The notes: a model not told the origin generated them from the letters alone. A DNA stretch of 64,000 nt from Saprospiraceae bacterium (GCA_020628095.1 JAHDFP010000002.1:124001-188000); one strand, 5' to 3'; shown: positions 54,996 through 64,000, counted from the stretch's first letter. Translations and numbers: made by a program.

Positions 54996-55694
54996 GTGAA
55001 ATTAAAGACGCTAATAGTAGATGATGACCTAATGTCCCAAAAAGCACTAACCCATCTATGCAATCAATCGCCTCAGATCGCATTACAATCTACCTGTAGC
55101 AATGGTGGAGAAGCTATAAATTATGTCAATGATCACAAGGTAGACTTGCTACTATTAGATGTAGAAATGCCAGAGATGAATGGCATAGAGCTGTTAGAAA
55201 ATCTAAGTTATTTTCCTCACGTTATTATGACTACGGGCAATACAGAGTATGCTTATGAGGCTTATGAATATAACGTAACTGACTTTCTGAAAAAACCCAT
55301 AATACCAAGTAGATTTCAGAAAGCGATAAATAAAGTTGTAGAAACGCACTCTCGGATCGAGCAATATGCACAGACTTCCTTAGGTAAAGAAATATATATA
55401 AAAACAGATGGCCGATTAGTGCGATTAGAGTATGACCAAATACTCTACTTCGAGAATGTCGGAGATTATGTCAAGGTCATAACAGCAGATAATTCTTATA
55501 TAATCTATGGTGCTCTTAAGGCCATAGATAAAAAAATAAAGAACTCAAGATTCCTCAAGGTCCACAGATCTTTCATTGTTAACCTAGATAAAATAGTGGA
55601 CATCGAGGATAACTCTATAGTCATAGACAAAAAGGTAATCCCCATAAGCCGCGCACACAAACCCTTATTGTTAAATAGTATAAACTTATTATAG
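54996..55694 (+). CDS. LytTR family response regulator (GTG start)
   Basis: A 232-residue regulator. The receiver domain (1-115) has the acidic pair DD (9-10), phospho-acceptor Asp55 (LLLLDVEMPEMNG), the conserved Thr in MTTGN and Lys in FLKKPI. The LytTR DNA-binding domain covers about 130-232 (KTDGRLVRLEYDQILYFENVGDYVKVI, FLKVHRSFIVNLDKI, IPISRAHKPLL). Translation starts at GTG 54996, since this gives the exact receiver start MKLKTLIVDDD. With the Hpt protein it forms a phosphorelay output. Confidence 0.94.
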   Translation: MKLKTLIVDDDLMSQKALTHLCNQSPQIALQSTCSNGGEAINYVNDHKVDLLLLDVEMPEMNGIELLENLSYFPHVIMTTGNTEYAYEAYEYNVTDFLKKPIIPSRFQKAINKVVETHSRIEQYAQTSLGKEIYIKTDGRLVRLEYDQILYFENVGDYVKVITADNSYIIYGALKAIDKKIKNSRFLKVHRSFIVNLDKIVDIEDNSIVIDKKVIPISRAHKPLLLNSINLL

Positions 55695-55726
55695 GGCATG
55701 AATTAACTGATAGATCGAAACCAAGG

Positions 55727-57235
55727 GTGTATAGGAAAGTTGTATATATAATAGTGTTGATTACTAACGTGTCATTAGTATGCGGCCAACATATATTTCA
55801 GGAGGGTTTCGAATTATTAGAACAAGAGCAATATGAATCTGCAGCTACTTTTTTTGAGACAGCAATAGCAAAATATCCAGATGATAAAACTGCACATATA
55901 TGTTACGCCCGTGCCATAGGGCTATCGGGAGAATATAGAGCAGGCTTGCAGTACTTCGAAAATTTACTTACTAAATATGTTGATGATTACGAGGTAGGAC
56001 TTAATTATGCAGAGGCACTATTATGGAATCAAGAAAATCAACTTGCAGAGAGCTATTACAAATCTCTTATAGAAAAAGACTCCACTAATTTTGTTGCTAA
56101 CTACGGTTATGCCAATGCTCTTGCGGCAAACAAAAAATACAAGCAAGCCTTAGAATACAATCAGAAAGCTCTTGATATAAAACCGACAGATGGACAGTCA
56201 ATGTTCGCAAGGAAACATATTCTCTTAGGACACGCCTATAATTATTTCTTAGATCGGGAATATGCTCATGCGTCTGCTTGGGTAGACAGTGTAATTGTTC
56301 TATTTCCTGACGAACCTAAGGCTTACGAATTAAAGAATCTGATAAACGCTCAAAAGCAATCTGATATTGATACGGAGGTGTTTTATACAGAAGATGACTT
56401 CGGAAATAATAGTCGAGGTTATCTTGTGGCTGCTCATGTGCCTATAAGTCAGAGATTCCTTTTTAAGGCGACTCTTTTCCAAAATGATCTGCGCTCTAAA
56501 TCCGAAAACACGGAAGCCATACAAAAAGAAGCCAACCTCAGACTCAAGTGGTATATATCCCGAAAAATAGAAGCAGAAGCTGGTGGGGGTATGAATATTA
56601 TAAACATACCCAATCAAAGTTTCGATATGAACGGTCTGGGATATATGTCATTGTCTTACAGGCCATCCGATAGGTACTATATTAATGCCAGACTGCATAA
56701 TCAGACATACAATTATACAACGGACCTACTCCGCCACAAAATACAGGTATATAATGGGACTATCTCTCAGCACTATGTAACAAAGTCTTCCTTAGGATTC
56801 TACGGCCAATTTACTCATTCCCAAGTCAATGATGGCAACAAAGGAAATAATGTATACGCATCCATTTATTATGATTTCAAATTGCATCCATTGAAGGCTG
56901 GAGTAAATTTTAATTACATCAGCTTTTCTGATAATAGAGGTGCTTTATATTTCAGTCCAGAGGAATATATGTCGGCGACATTATTTTTAGGATTGGATAA
57001 TTTTCATCTAAATCAAAAATTAAAGTATAGAATAATAGCCACGGGAGGAATGCAGAAAGAAGGATTAGGTACATGGCGTCGATCTCATAGATACGAAATC
57101 AAATTGCAATACCCGGTACATAGATACCTCCAGTTAGGTCTCTCGCATAGTACAAGCAATGTTGCACCCAATATTATTTCAGGAGCATTTAGATATAGCA
57201 CTTATAGAGTGAATTTAACTTATGTAATTCATTAG
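55727..57235 (+). CDS. TPR protein with YaiO-like outer-membrane beta-barrel
   Basis: A 502-residue exported protein (signal peptide about 1-20; GTG start). Residues about 22-215 contain TPR repeats (YESAATFFETAIAKYPDDKTAHICYARAIG, NQENQLAESYYKSL, KYKQALEYNQKALDIKP). The C-terminal half (about 225-502) is a beta-barrel of the YaiO type with many Tyr/Asn strands, ending in YRVNLTYVIH. YaiO-like proteins are found near polysaccharide synthesis genes and may help export or modify the polymer; the role is unproven. It starts 32 bp after the response regulator gene. Confidence 0.85.
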   Translation: MYRKVVYIIVLITNVSLVCGQHIFQEGFELLEQEQYESAATFFETAIAKYPDDKTAHICYARAIGLSGEYRAGLQYFENLLTKYVDDYEVGLNYAEALLWNQENQLAESYYKSLIEKDSTNFVANYGYANALAANKKYKQALEYNQKALDIKPTDGQSMFARKHILLGHAYNYFLDREYAHASAWVDSVIVLFPDEPKAYELKNLINAQKQSDIDTEVFYTEDDFGNNSRGYLVAAHVPISQRFLFKATLFQNDLRSKSENTEAIQKEANLRLKWYISRKIEAEAGGGMNIINIPNQSFDMNGLGYMSLSYRPSDRYYINARLHNQTYNYTTDLLRHKIQVYNGTISQHYVTKSSLGFYGQFTHSQVNDGNKGNNVYASIYYDFKLHPLKAGVNFNYISFSDNRGALYFSPEEYMSATLFLGLDNFHLNQKLKYRIIATGGMQKEGLGTWRRSHRYEIKLQYPVHRYLQLGLSHSTSNVAPNIISGAFRYSTYRVNLTYVIH

Positions 57236-57292
57236 ACGGAAAGTGGTAGTTGTAAGATCGATTTTTGATTAGAGTATATAAGGAAAAAGAAA

Positions 57293-57625
57293 ATGGAAAA
57301 GACATTAAATATAGAAATCAAGGAAGGCTATGATAATCAGCCTCATCTAATAATTGTTTTGTCGGGAGCCTTAAGCGATATGTCGGCTTATGATTTCAAA
57401 AGTAATTTGGATCAGTTGATAAATGAAACACATCGGGATTGTGTAATTGATATATCCAAAATATCTGATTTAGATATTATCGGAATTAATGTTTTGATTA
57501 CTACACATTTGTCTTTATCGAGACAGGGTCGTCAGCTTACTGTCGTAAGTCAAAAAGAAAGTCCTGCGGATCGATTATTTCATTTGACAAGAATGGATAA
57601 GATTCTTAATCTAAAGCGGGCTTAA
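57293..57625 (+). CDS. STAS-domain protein lacking the phosphorylatable serine
   Basis: A 110-residue STAS (anti-anti-sigma-like) protein: strand-helix pattern with VIDISKISDLDIIGINVL at 51-68. In regulated anti-sigma antagonists the loop reads DSSG, with a Ser that is phosphorylated; here it is DIIG (61-64). So phospho-switching by an RsbW-type kinase is not expected. It lies in an operon-like run between the YaiO-like gene and a flippase gene (7 bp gap), which suggests a role tied to polymer export. Confidence 0.85.
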   Translation: MEKTLNIEIKEGYDNQPHLIIVLSGALSDMSAYDFKSNLDQLINETHRDCVIDISKISDLDIIGINVLITTHLSLSRQGRQLTVVSQKESPADRLFHLTRMDKILNLKRA

Positions 57626-57632
57626 AAACATA

Positions 57633-58919
57633 ATGAAGGTCAAAAATAAAATAGGTCAATTATTGGGTAGTGGAGGTGCTGGCTTTTTGTTTTTGGCAAA
57701 TGTCCTAGTCAACGTAGGTAATTATGCGCTGAACATTTATCTCGCTAGATATCTTGGGCCTGAAGGTTTTTCAGAAGCTAATATCTTAGCTACTCTGGTT
57801 ATGGTTCTTTCATTTATGGCCTTGGGCATACAGTTGATAGTGGCTAAGTATGTGGTCACAGAAGATGAAGAATCTACGATAAGTTGGATTAAAGATAAAG
57901 TCAAAAAAGGTGCTGGACTAATCTGTGTGATTGTGTTACTATTGTCATGGCTAATGATGCGTTTTTTTAATTTTCATTCAGTCTGGCCGTTAGTGTTATT
58001 GTTTTTGGGCATTCCAAGTTATTTTTTGATGAGTTTCTCTAGAGGATATTTCCAGGGTAACTGTGATTTCAAAAAATTAGCAAATACCTACATAGTAGAG
58101 ATGCTAATACGTGTGTTTTCTACCGTGATACTACTTTTTCTCCTGGTTGATTATGGTCTCTCATCAGAAATCGTGGCGATTGGTTTCTTAGTATCTTTTA
58201 TAGTTCCTGCTATACTATATAGAGTGAATACGAATGCTTATGAGGGGATCACGGAAAAATTCAAAAGCCAGATCGTAAGAGTGTTTTTTCTTTTTAGTGT
58301 ATATGAACTAAGTCAGATACTTATTAACCATAGCGACATATTTATAGTCAAACATTTTTTTGATGCACAACAAGCGGGACTTTATTCTTCTATTGCCTTA
58401 TTGGGTAAAGCCATTTTTTTTGGCACGTGGATTATTGTGACAATCTTATTCCCACGGGTTATAGAAGCTAAAAAAGAAGGCAAACCGCATCAGCATTTAT
58501 TTTATTCTGCGATGTTACTAGTGGGGTTTGTCGGTATTTTATTTATCGGTGGTTCATGGTTGTGTAGTGATTTATTAGTAACGACAGTCTTTGGGAGTAG
58601 CTATGAAGTTGTAGCGTCTATACTTTGGTTGTATGCGCTATCGACGACTGTATATGCGTTAGCTCACATCTTTGTATACTATTACATGTCATTAGAGAAC
58701 TACATTCCTATTTATATTTCACTATTCTTTGGTTGCTCTCAGATTTTGGCTTTGTGGCTTTTTCATAACACATTTATAGAAATTATTAGTGTGCAGATAT
58801 TACTGATGTCTATCATGCTGTCTTCTATGTTCTTGTACCATAATAGGAAATATTTTATTTCGGTCTTTCCTAATCTTAATTATAAATACAGTTTTCCAAG
58901 TACCTACAAAAATCGATAA
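57633..58919 (+). CDS. Polysaccharide flippase (Wzx-like, MOP superfamily)
   Basis: A 428-residue membrane protein with about twelve hydrophobic helices and the N-terminal ANVLVNVGNYALNIYLARYLGPEGF pattern of oligosaccharide flippases. It probably moves lipid-linked glycan units across the inner membrane. It overlaps the STAS gene region closely and shares one base with the glycosyltransferase gene (stop TAA/ATG at 58919), indicating coupling. Confidence 0.9.
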   Translation: MKVKNKIGQLLGSGGAGFLFLANVLVNVGNYALNIYLARYLGPEGFSEANILATLVMVLSFMALGIQLIVAKYVVTEDEESTISWIKDKVKKGAGLICVIVLLLSWLMMRFFNFHSVWPLVLLFLGIPSYFLMSFSRGYFQGNCDFKKLANTYIVEMLIRVFSTVILLFLLVDYGLSSEIVAIGFLVSFIVPAILYRVNTNAYEGITEKFKSQIVRVFFLFSVYELSQILINHSDIFIVKHFFDAQQAGLYSSIALLGKAIFFGTWIIVTILFPRVIEAKKEGKPHQHLFYSAMLLVGFVGILFIGGSWLCSDLLVTTVFGSSYEVVASILWLYALSTTVYALAHIFVYYYMSLENYIPIYISLFFGCSQILALWLFHNTFIEIISVQILLMSIMLSSMFLYHNRKYFISVFPNLNYKYSFPSTYKNR

Positions 58920-60163
58920 TGCAAAAAATTAAATTAGGACTAGTAAGTCCATATCCGCCAAGTAAGGGTACACTTAATGAGTATGCTTTCCATCTGGTCA
59001 AACACTTGCGACACAAAGTGGATATAGAGAAAATCGTAATATTCTCTGATGATATTGGGGAAGGCTATGATACGCCAGAACTTAATGATGGTTGTCCAGT
59101 AACGATTCGATCGTCTTGGAAATTTAATAAGCTGACTAACTTTATTTCACTTGTTAGAGAAATAAAAAAAGCCGAAGTTGATCTTGTATTATTTAATTTG
59201 CAGTTTCTTTCATTCGGAGACAAAAAGTTGTCCGCGGCAATTGGTTTATTGACGCCGATGATAACCAGACTCTTTGGAGTTCCGTCCGTTGTTTTGTTGC
59301 ATAATATTACCGAGACAGTTGATCTTGACTCAGCAGGTATAACCTCTAACCCTATACTAAGATGGATATATAGCCTGAGTGGAACCATTCTGACTAAGAT
59401 ATTATTGTGGTCTAATCTAGTCACTTTCACCATCCCCAAGTACGTAGAAATTATCGAAAAGAAATATCGTGCTAATAATATTGCTCTTGTTCCTCATGGT
59501 AGTTTTGAAGTGCCACCGATGCCAGATTTTGATAAAGGCAATGAAGAGCTCAATGTCATGACTTTTGGAAAATTTGGAACTTATAAGAAAGTGGAGAATA
59601 TGATAGATGCAGTGGTAAGAGTGAGAGAAAAAACCAACAGAAGGATAAAAATAGTTATTGCAGGGACGGACAATCCTAATGTGCCTGGATACTTGGATTC
59701 TGTCAAAGAAAAGTACAAGGACGTTAGCGATATTGTCTTTACGGGTTATGTAGAAGAAGAAGATGTACCGAGATTGTTTAACGCAAGTAGTTTTGTAGTT
59801 TTTGATTATGCGAGTACGACTGGCAGCTCGGGTGTGTTGCATCAGTCTGGATCTTATGGGAAAGCTGTCGTTATACCTAAGATCGGGGACTTACAAGAGC
59901 TTATAGAAGAAGAAGGTTACATAGGCGCATATTACGAACCAGGTAATGTAGATGAGATGACGGAGGCGATACATAAATTAGTGATAGATCCAGACTATAG
60001 AAAGAATATAGCCACTAACAATTATCTGGCAGCCGCATCATTACCTCTAGGGGACATAGCGGATTGGTATATCCTTCATTTCCAATCACTCATAAAGACA
60101 GATACTGTAAAAGAGAGACAAAGGGAGACAACCTTAGCATTAGATTTGTCACCTGTGAAATGA
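58919..60163 (+). CDS. Group 1 (GT-B) glycosyltransferase
   Basis: A 414-residue GT-B enzyme. The N-terminal LGLVSPYPPSKGTLNEYAFHLVKHL fits the acceptor-side Rossmann domain. The C-terminal domain has VPHGSFE, NVMTFGKFGTYKKVENMIDAV, VFTGYVEEEDVPRLFNASSFVVFDYASTTGSSGVLHQSGSYGKAVVIP and a following Glu (LQELIEEEGYIG), as in family GT4-like enzymes. It adds a sugar from a nucleotide donor during glycan assembly; sugar unknown. It is last in the plus-strand run and converges with the next gene (1 bp apart). Confidence 0.92.
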   Translation: MQKIKLGLVSPYPPSKGTLNEYAFHLVKHLRHKVDIEKIVIFSDDIGEGYDTPELNDGCPVTIRSSWKFNKLTNFISLVREIKKAEVDLVLFNLQFLSFGDKKLSAAIGLLTPMITRLFGVPSVVLLHNITETVDLDSAGITSNPILRWIYSLSGTILTKILLWSNLVTFTIPKYVEIIEKKYRANNIALVPHGSFEVPPMPDFDKGNEELNVMTFGKFGTYKKVENMIDAVVRVREKTNRRIKIVIAGTDNPNVPGYLDSVKEKYKDVSDIVFTGYVEEEDVPRLFNASSFVVFDYASTTGSSGVLHQSGSYGKAVVIPKIGDLQELIEEEGYIGAYYEPGNVDEMTEAIHKLVIDPDYRKNIATNNYLAAASLPLGDIADWYILHFQSLIKTDTVKERQRETTLALDLSPVK

Positions 60164-60164
60164 T

Positions 60165-60743
60165 TTACATCTTATGTAGATGGGATATTTTCCAGTCTCC
60201 ATCTTCTAGTATCATCAATACTTTATAATCAGAAGTGTCCGTATAACTATGCCCGTAATCGGATTGTATTATTTTGTGAGTACTTATTCTACCCCAATCA
60301 GAGAAACTTATTATTTGTTTATCAAATGATATAAAGTGCAATTGGAGATTATGTGTCAATACTTCCGAATGTATTGATGTATTATTTTTTGATCTTGAGT
60401 ATTTCACTTTTTCCAGAAGGTCTTCCGTAAAATAATCCGATAGTCCAAGATCTGAGTTGTGGTATTCCGATAGGTTTTTTGTTTGGCAAGCTTTGGCATA
60501 AACTTGTCCAATTTCTTTTCTCAAATATTTTGAGAATTCACCAGTAATTTCTGAATCATCTTTCATCCATTTGATCGTGGCGGGAGCATCTAAGAAGAGA
60601 ACAGATTCCTTATCATAGATATCTAGATTACTTCCCGTATGATAATAAGCATAGAGCTTGCTCAGTCCATATAAGACCAGTGCCAATAGCAATATACTGA
60701 TGATGATTAGGATATATCTATATTTGGATGGACGGCTATTCAT
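60165..60743 (-). CDS. Hypothetical membrane-anchored protein with NTF2-like outer domain
   Basis: A 192-residue protein with one N-terminal helix (about 10-30, ILIIISILLLALVLYGL) and an extracytoplasmic domain. The last 50 residues (SDYGHSYTDTSDYKVLMILEDGDWKISHLHKM) have the closing strand pattern of NTF2/SnoaL-like folds. The function is unknown. Its 5' end overlaps the preceding lipoprotein gene by 8 bp, so it belongs to the minus-strand operon of three genes. Confidence 0.7.
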   Translation of the reverse strand: MNSRPSKYRYILIIISILLLALVLYGLSKLYAYYHTGSNLDIYDKESVLFLDAPATIKWMKDDSEITGEFSKYLRKEIGQVYAKACQTKNLSEYHNSDLGLSDYFTEDLLEKVKYSRSKNNTSIHSEVLTHNLQLHFISFDKQIISFSDWGRISTHKIIQSDYGHSYTDTSDYKVLMILEDGDWKISHLHKM

Positions 60744-61935
60744 TCCTTCGCACTTCTCGGGTTAGGCCAGATATTTTTATCTCTAATTTGCTAATGTCAA
60801 GATTGGATGACGTTAGATCAAATGTGGTATAGCCTCTTAGTGATTCTTTAATGAGCATTTTTGTACCATCTGTTATGACAACTTCAGTGCCATCAGAAAT
60901 AGATTCTCCCAACTGACCGATTAACGGCCCTATAACCAACTTGTTCTTATCCCATTTATATTTTATGGCTCGTAGGTCTTCGGTAAATGTTAGTGATAGG
61001 GTATTACTTTTGACACCATTAGATGAAATGGCGTATATATTGTAAGAGTTAGCTGACTTGGGGTTTTTTACATAGCAAGTGGCAATCCCATCTATTATTA
61101 GAGATTGATATATAGATTGCTTGTCATTTTTATCTGTTAAAAAGAAGTTGATAAAAGTGCCGTCTGGAATAATATTTTTGTTTTTATCGGTAACCGTGTT
61201 AGTTTTTATTTTGACGAAATGTCTATTATTAGCTACTGGATAATGTTCTATAAGATTTATTTGTAAAGACTTCATCCAATCAGGCACAAAGTCAATTCTT
61301 TGTTGTTTGGATACGACATCTGACGATGATATACCGAGTAACTTGAAGTTTTTGTTTTCTTGGGCATTGATAATCTTATGAGCAATTTGATTTTTTACTA
61401 AAATTTGTTCAGTGAGGGCTTGGCTATTTTCTATTCGTGAGGTAATAGTGATAGGTGATCCATCTATAATCGTATTATTCCATTGGTCTTCAGACACGGC
61501 GACGATCATAGATTGGTCCTGATTATTGGCAGTAATTGTCTTTGGCCCAGTATAGACTTTGATATCTTTGTAAGCCTTTCCTGGGATCACTGATAGTTCG
61601 GTTTGACTAATGATATTGTCACCTTGTAACAAATAGAGAGAATAGAAGCCTGCGTGTAAGGTACTGTTACCTGACAATTTCAGTACAGTCACTTTTTTAT
61701 TGGGCACTGATTTTACGATAGGAGAAATTCCATTATCTATTACCAAGACTACTGGGTATTCACCGTATTTCTCCACCGATATTTTAACTAATGCACTGTC
61801 TCCTACAGATATTGATTTCTTGTTAGTTATAATACTAGCTATTGTCTTTTCGCCAGAAACAAATGTTATTTCCTTATTCCGAGAAGAACATGAAGAGAGT
61901 AATAAAGCGATTATATATAAGTGTAACCTATTCAA
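60736..61935 (-). CDS. Large lipoprotein with Ig-like domains, unknown function
   Basis: A 399-residue predicted lipoprotein (lipobox LLLSSCSS, Cys about 16). The body looks all-beta, with segments like SVGDSALVKISVEKYGEYPVVLVIDNGISPIVK and TVTDKNKNIIPDGTFINFFLTDKND resembling invasin- or big-type Ig folds. It lies between two membrane-protein genes and overlaps both (8 bp and 4 bp), so the three probably act together in the envelope. No known family is recognised. Confidence 0.7.
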   Translation of the reverse strand: MNRLHLYIIALLLSSCSSRNKEITFVSGEKTIASIITNKKSISVGDSALVKISVEKYGEYPVVLVIDNGISPIVKSVPNKKVTVLKLSGNSTLHAGFYSLYLLQGDNIISQTELSVIPGKAYKDIKVYTGPKTITANNQDQSMIVAVSEDQWNNTIIDGSPITITSRIENSQALTEQILVKNQIAHKIINAQENKNFKLLGISSSDVVSKQQRIDFVPDWMKSLQINLIEHYPVANNRHFVKIKTNTVTDKNKNIIPDGTFINFFLTDKNDKQSIYQSLIIDGIATCYVKNPKSANSYNIYAISSNGVKSNTLSLTFTEDLRAIKYKWDKNKLVIGPLIGQLGESISDGTEVVITDGTKMLIKESLRGYTTFDLTSSNLDISKLEIKISGLTREVRRNE

Positions 61936-64000
61936 TTTTGAGCGATGAAGGCGTTGAGTTTCAATTCAATAGTTTCGTTGTGATATTTTAAGATTGTTTC
62001 TGACTCCTCTTTATTGACGTAGTGATATGCGTCTCTTTTGGTGCCATTGACTATTAGGTTTTCATCAGTTCCAGAAGCTATGGTTTTAGTCTTAGAATAT
62101 TTTAGTTTTAGTCTTGTACTTTTTTCTCTTTGTGATCTTACGCCATTATCAAGGTATTTTTTATCTACCCATGTTATTTTATTGTCCTGACTATATGTGA
62201 TAAGTACTTGCGGAATAGTTATTTGTCTGTTTCCATAATTAATGATATTGCAAGAAATCATATCATCTAAGAGTACTATGTCCTTTATGCCATAATATTT
62301 ATACAATTTCTCGTCAGTGACGACACTACTTACGAAAACAGCAAATTCTATATCCGATCCATCCGTATGACTAGCTAAAATGTTTTTAGATGTTTCTGCG
62401 GGAAAATCAATTCTAAATGGCGTACCTTCTTTCGGTAATAGATTATGTAAGGTGATGTCTTCCGCATTATTGTTAATTATTTCTTGACCAAGACTATCAT
62501 ATAGTATTCCTTTTATATTGATGTAAGATGGGTCTACATCTGTGTTGGTTATATGACCAACGATGTGCAATGTGCTATCTTTAGTAATTAGTTGCGCTTG
62601 ATCTATATATATCTCTGGTCTATCCAGTATGTCCTCATGCTGTGTTACTCCCGCAAGTGCCTGTCGTTTTCCATGGTTGAGAAAGTCCACATCTGGTAAT
62701 CTTATAAATTGATCTGGTGTGACGTCTTTTTCATAAGAATCATGCTGGATGTACCATAGGTCATTTTCTTGTCTCAGTATGAGCTTATATTTTTTATCAA
62801 AGCGTTGTACTGCTGTTAGCCATTTGCTTGTAACATGGACTTCTTTGATAGTTGCACCGACAGACTCTATTTGGTTTATTATTATGGTATCTAATTTGGC
62901 ATAGCTGGCAAGTAATCCATCTTCTAGCGATCTTTCCAGCATGTATTGCTCTTGTGAGATGTTTTCCTTGTTATATAGCAGTTGATAGGCTTCATCTAAT
63001 TTTTTATAATCTATTAAGTGAAAATAATTATGAATTAAAGCCTCTGGATCTGACTGAAAATTTTTGTTTTTATAAAATTCTAAAAGTTGAAAAATTACAA
63101 TAAGAAAAATAAAGATGAACCAGACGGAGTATAAGAAGTAGGCATTCTTGGATGAGGTGTAAGGGGTATTGTTTCTTATGGGTTGATTCTTTTTGTTTAG
63201 AAATAAAAAGACTAAGAGTGCAATTATCAAAGAACTCAAGGGTAAGATACCCCACATAATTTTTTGGTAGCGCGGCATTTTCTTTTTGGGCAGAATGCTG
63301 GGTAGGTCATTGACTCCTTTTCTTTCCCATACGTCAATATTATTTTCCAGTGGATTTAATTTGGACCAGCCGTAGAATGCTAGGGCTGATTCGTAAAATT
63401 TATCATTATTGAAAATATACTTAAGATTATATTTTTCTGGGACTGAGAGAAAATCTCTCAGAGCGCTCAGTCCTTGTTCTCCTAGATACTTTGAGTTCTC
63501 TATTCTTTCTATCGCTTTAGTTGTAAGTTCTGGTAATCTTCTTGCAGAATGATAGTTGCCATCTACACTCAAAGCGTTAGTATGAGCTGCGAGCCATGCC
63601 ATCTGATCCCCGAAACCCAGAGTCATATACCTCCATCGATCGTGTCCATCTCTTTCTAAAAACTGGACTATAGGGTCTATGTCAACAGGATCGGGTTGCA
63701 TGGGTTGCATATTGCTCATATTGATCGTGAGTACATTAGTCAGTACTATCATTATGGCGATACAGAAGAGAATTACTTTATGTACCAAGGGAGCTATCTT
63801 CTCTCTTAGGAAAGAGGCAAAAGACCCCTCTATAAGACTATATATGATACTAGCAAAAAAGGGCAGGGCAATAATGGTCGCCCAAAAGGTGAACCTATCC
63901 AAAGTCAATATGTTGAAGGCATTTTCGCCGAGAATCAACTTAGGGATGGGAGTCGTGCCACCTGTGCCGAGTATGAATAGGAGTGAAAAGGAAAGACCAA
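61932..64000 (-). CDS. Polytopic membrane protein, 6-pyruvoyl-tetrahydropterin synthase-related type, 5' end outside window
   Basis: The frame is open to the window edge. The part before a TTG at 63938 reads LLFILGTGGTTPIPKLILGEN, typical of the interior of PTPS-related membrane proteins, so the gene is truncated by the window rather than starting there. About 690 residues are visible: helices at the start, an extracytoplasmic domain (MAWLAAHTNALSVDGNYHSARRLPEL), two more helices (about 230-250 and 268-285 counted from 63938), an NTF2-like segment (ALIHNYFHLIDYKKLDEAYQLL) and an all-beta tail. Family members are large glycosyltransferase-like membrane proteins of unknown substrate. It overlaps the lipoprotein gene by 4 bp. 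Confidence 0.75.
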   Translation of the reverse strand, partial: GLSFSLLFILGTGGTTPIPKLILGENAFNILTLDRFTFWATIIALPFFASIIYSLIEGSFASFLREKIAPLVHKVILFCIAIMIVLTNVLTINMSNMQPMQPDPVDIDPIVQFLERDGHDRWRYMTLGFGDQMAWLAAHTNALSVDGNYHSARRLPELTTKAIERIENSKYLGEQGLSALRDFLSVPEKYNLKYIFNNDKFYESALAFYGWSKLNPLENNIDVWERKGVNDLPSILPKKKMPRYQKIMWGILPLSSLIIALLVFLFLNKKNQPIRNNTPYTSSKNAYFLYSVWFIFIFLIVIFQLLEFYKNKNFQSDPEALIHNYFHLIDYKKLDEAYQLLYNKENISQEQYMLERSLEDGLLASYAKLDTIIINQIESVGATIKEVHVTSKWLTAVQRFDKKYKLILRQENDLWYIQHDSYEKDVTPDQFIRLPDVDFLNHGKRQALAGVTQHEDILDRPEIYIDQAQLITKDSTLHIVGHITNTDVDPSYINIKGILYDSLGQEIINNNAEDITLHNLLPKEGTPFRIDFPAETSKNILASHTDGSDIEFAVFVSSVVTDEKLYKYYGIKDIVLLDDMISCNIINYGNRQITIPQVLITYSQDNKITWVDKKYLDNGVRSQREKSTRLKLKYSKTKTIASGTDENLIVNGTKRDAYHYVNKEESETILKYHNETIELKLNAFIAQN

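Noticed and set aside
1-64000. CRISPR arrays, transposases, integrases or prophage genes
   Set aside because: I saw no regularly spaced direct repeats and no such protein in any frame.

Overview
The window is a stretch of chromosome from a member of the Bacteroidota, most likely the Saprospiria/Lewinella side of the phylum (inference, no search was run). The signs are type IX secretion (T9SS) sorting domains on four proteins (type B on the 1695-residue repeat protein, type A on three others), a SusC/SusD pair, a CarB ending without the C-terminal MGS-like domain as is usual in the phylum, TPR-CHAT and LytTR proteins, moderately AT-rich DNA, and several TAnnTTTG promoter elements. I see no insertion sequence, prophage, CRISPR array or rRNA. 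One tRNA is present.

Region by region. 1-22 kb is mostly housekeeping and scattered genes: the 5' part of glgB, a small lipoprotein, carB, a 1695-residue HYR-like surface protein, a secreted amidohydrolase, a GH16 glucanase, a TMEM220-like protein, a UvrD helicase fused to an Fe-S PD-(D/E)XK nuclease, a TauE-type permease, pheS-hisS and an MltD-like lytic transglycosylase. 22.4-36.1 kb is a compact alginate utilisation locus: a FadR/GntR regulator with two operator-like palindromes on its own promoter, SusC, SusD, a PKD surface lipoprotein, a PL7 lyase, a KdgF-like cupin, an MFS uronate transporter, an SDR reductase, KDG kinase, KDPG aldolase and a second lipoprotein with two lyase domains. 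Together these cover depolymerisation outside the cell, uptake of oligomers, linearisation of unsaturated uronate, import, reduction to KDG, phosphorylation and cleavage to pyruvate and glyceraldehyde-3-phosphate.

36.2-43.1 kb holds an hsp20 gene and then an ECF sigma factor operon with a small membrane protein, a CpxP-like protein, two YHYH-domain surface proteins, a T9SS protein, a YwqK-like repeat lipoprotein and an SCO1-type copper chaperone. This looks like a metal (copper) responsive envelope unit. 43.1-49.7 kb holds a tRNA(CAU) and a divergent locus: a periplasmic TPR-CHAT protease plus a Cys-rich T9SS protein on one side, and an ECF sigma factor, a single-pass TPR protein and a LytTR protein on the other. 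A 104-bp nested palindrome lies between them. I consider this the best candidate for an undescribed signalling system.

49.9-54.3 kb has a second ECF sigma factor overlapping a gene whose product looks like an anti-sigma region, one membrane helix and an outer-membrane beta-barrel in one chain, then a protein of five fasciclin domains. 54.6-64 kb appears to be an exopolysaccharide or envelope-glycan region: Hpt protein, LytTR response regulator, YaiO-like barrel, STAS protein, flippase and glycosyltransferase. These converge on three minus-strand genes for membrane and lipoprotein partners, the last running off the window end.
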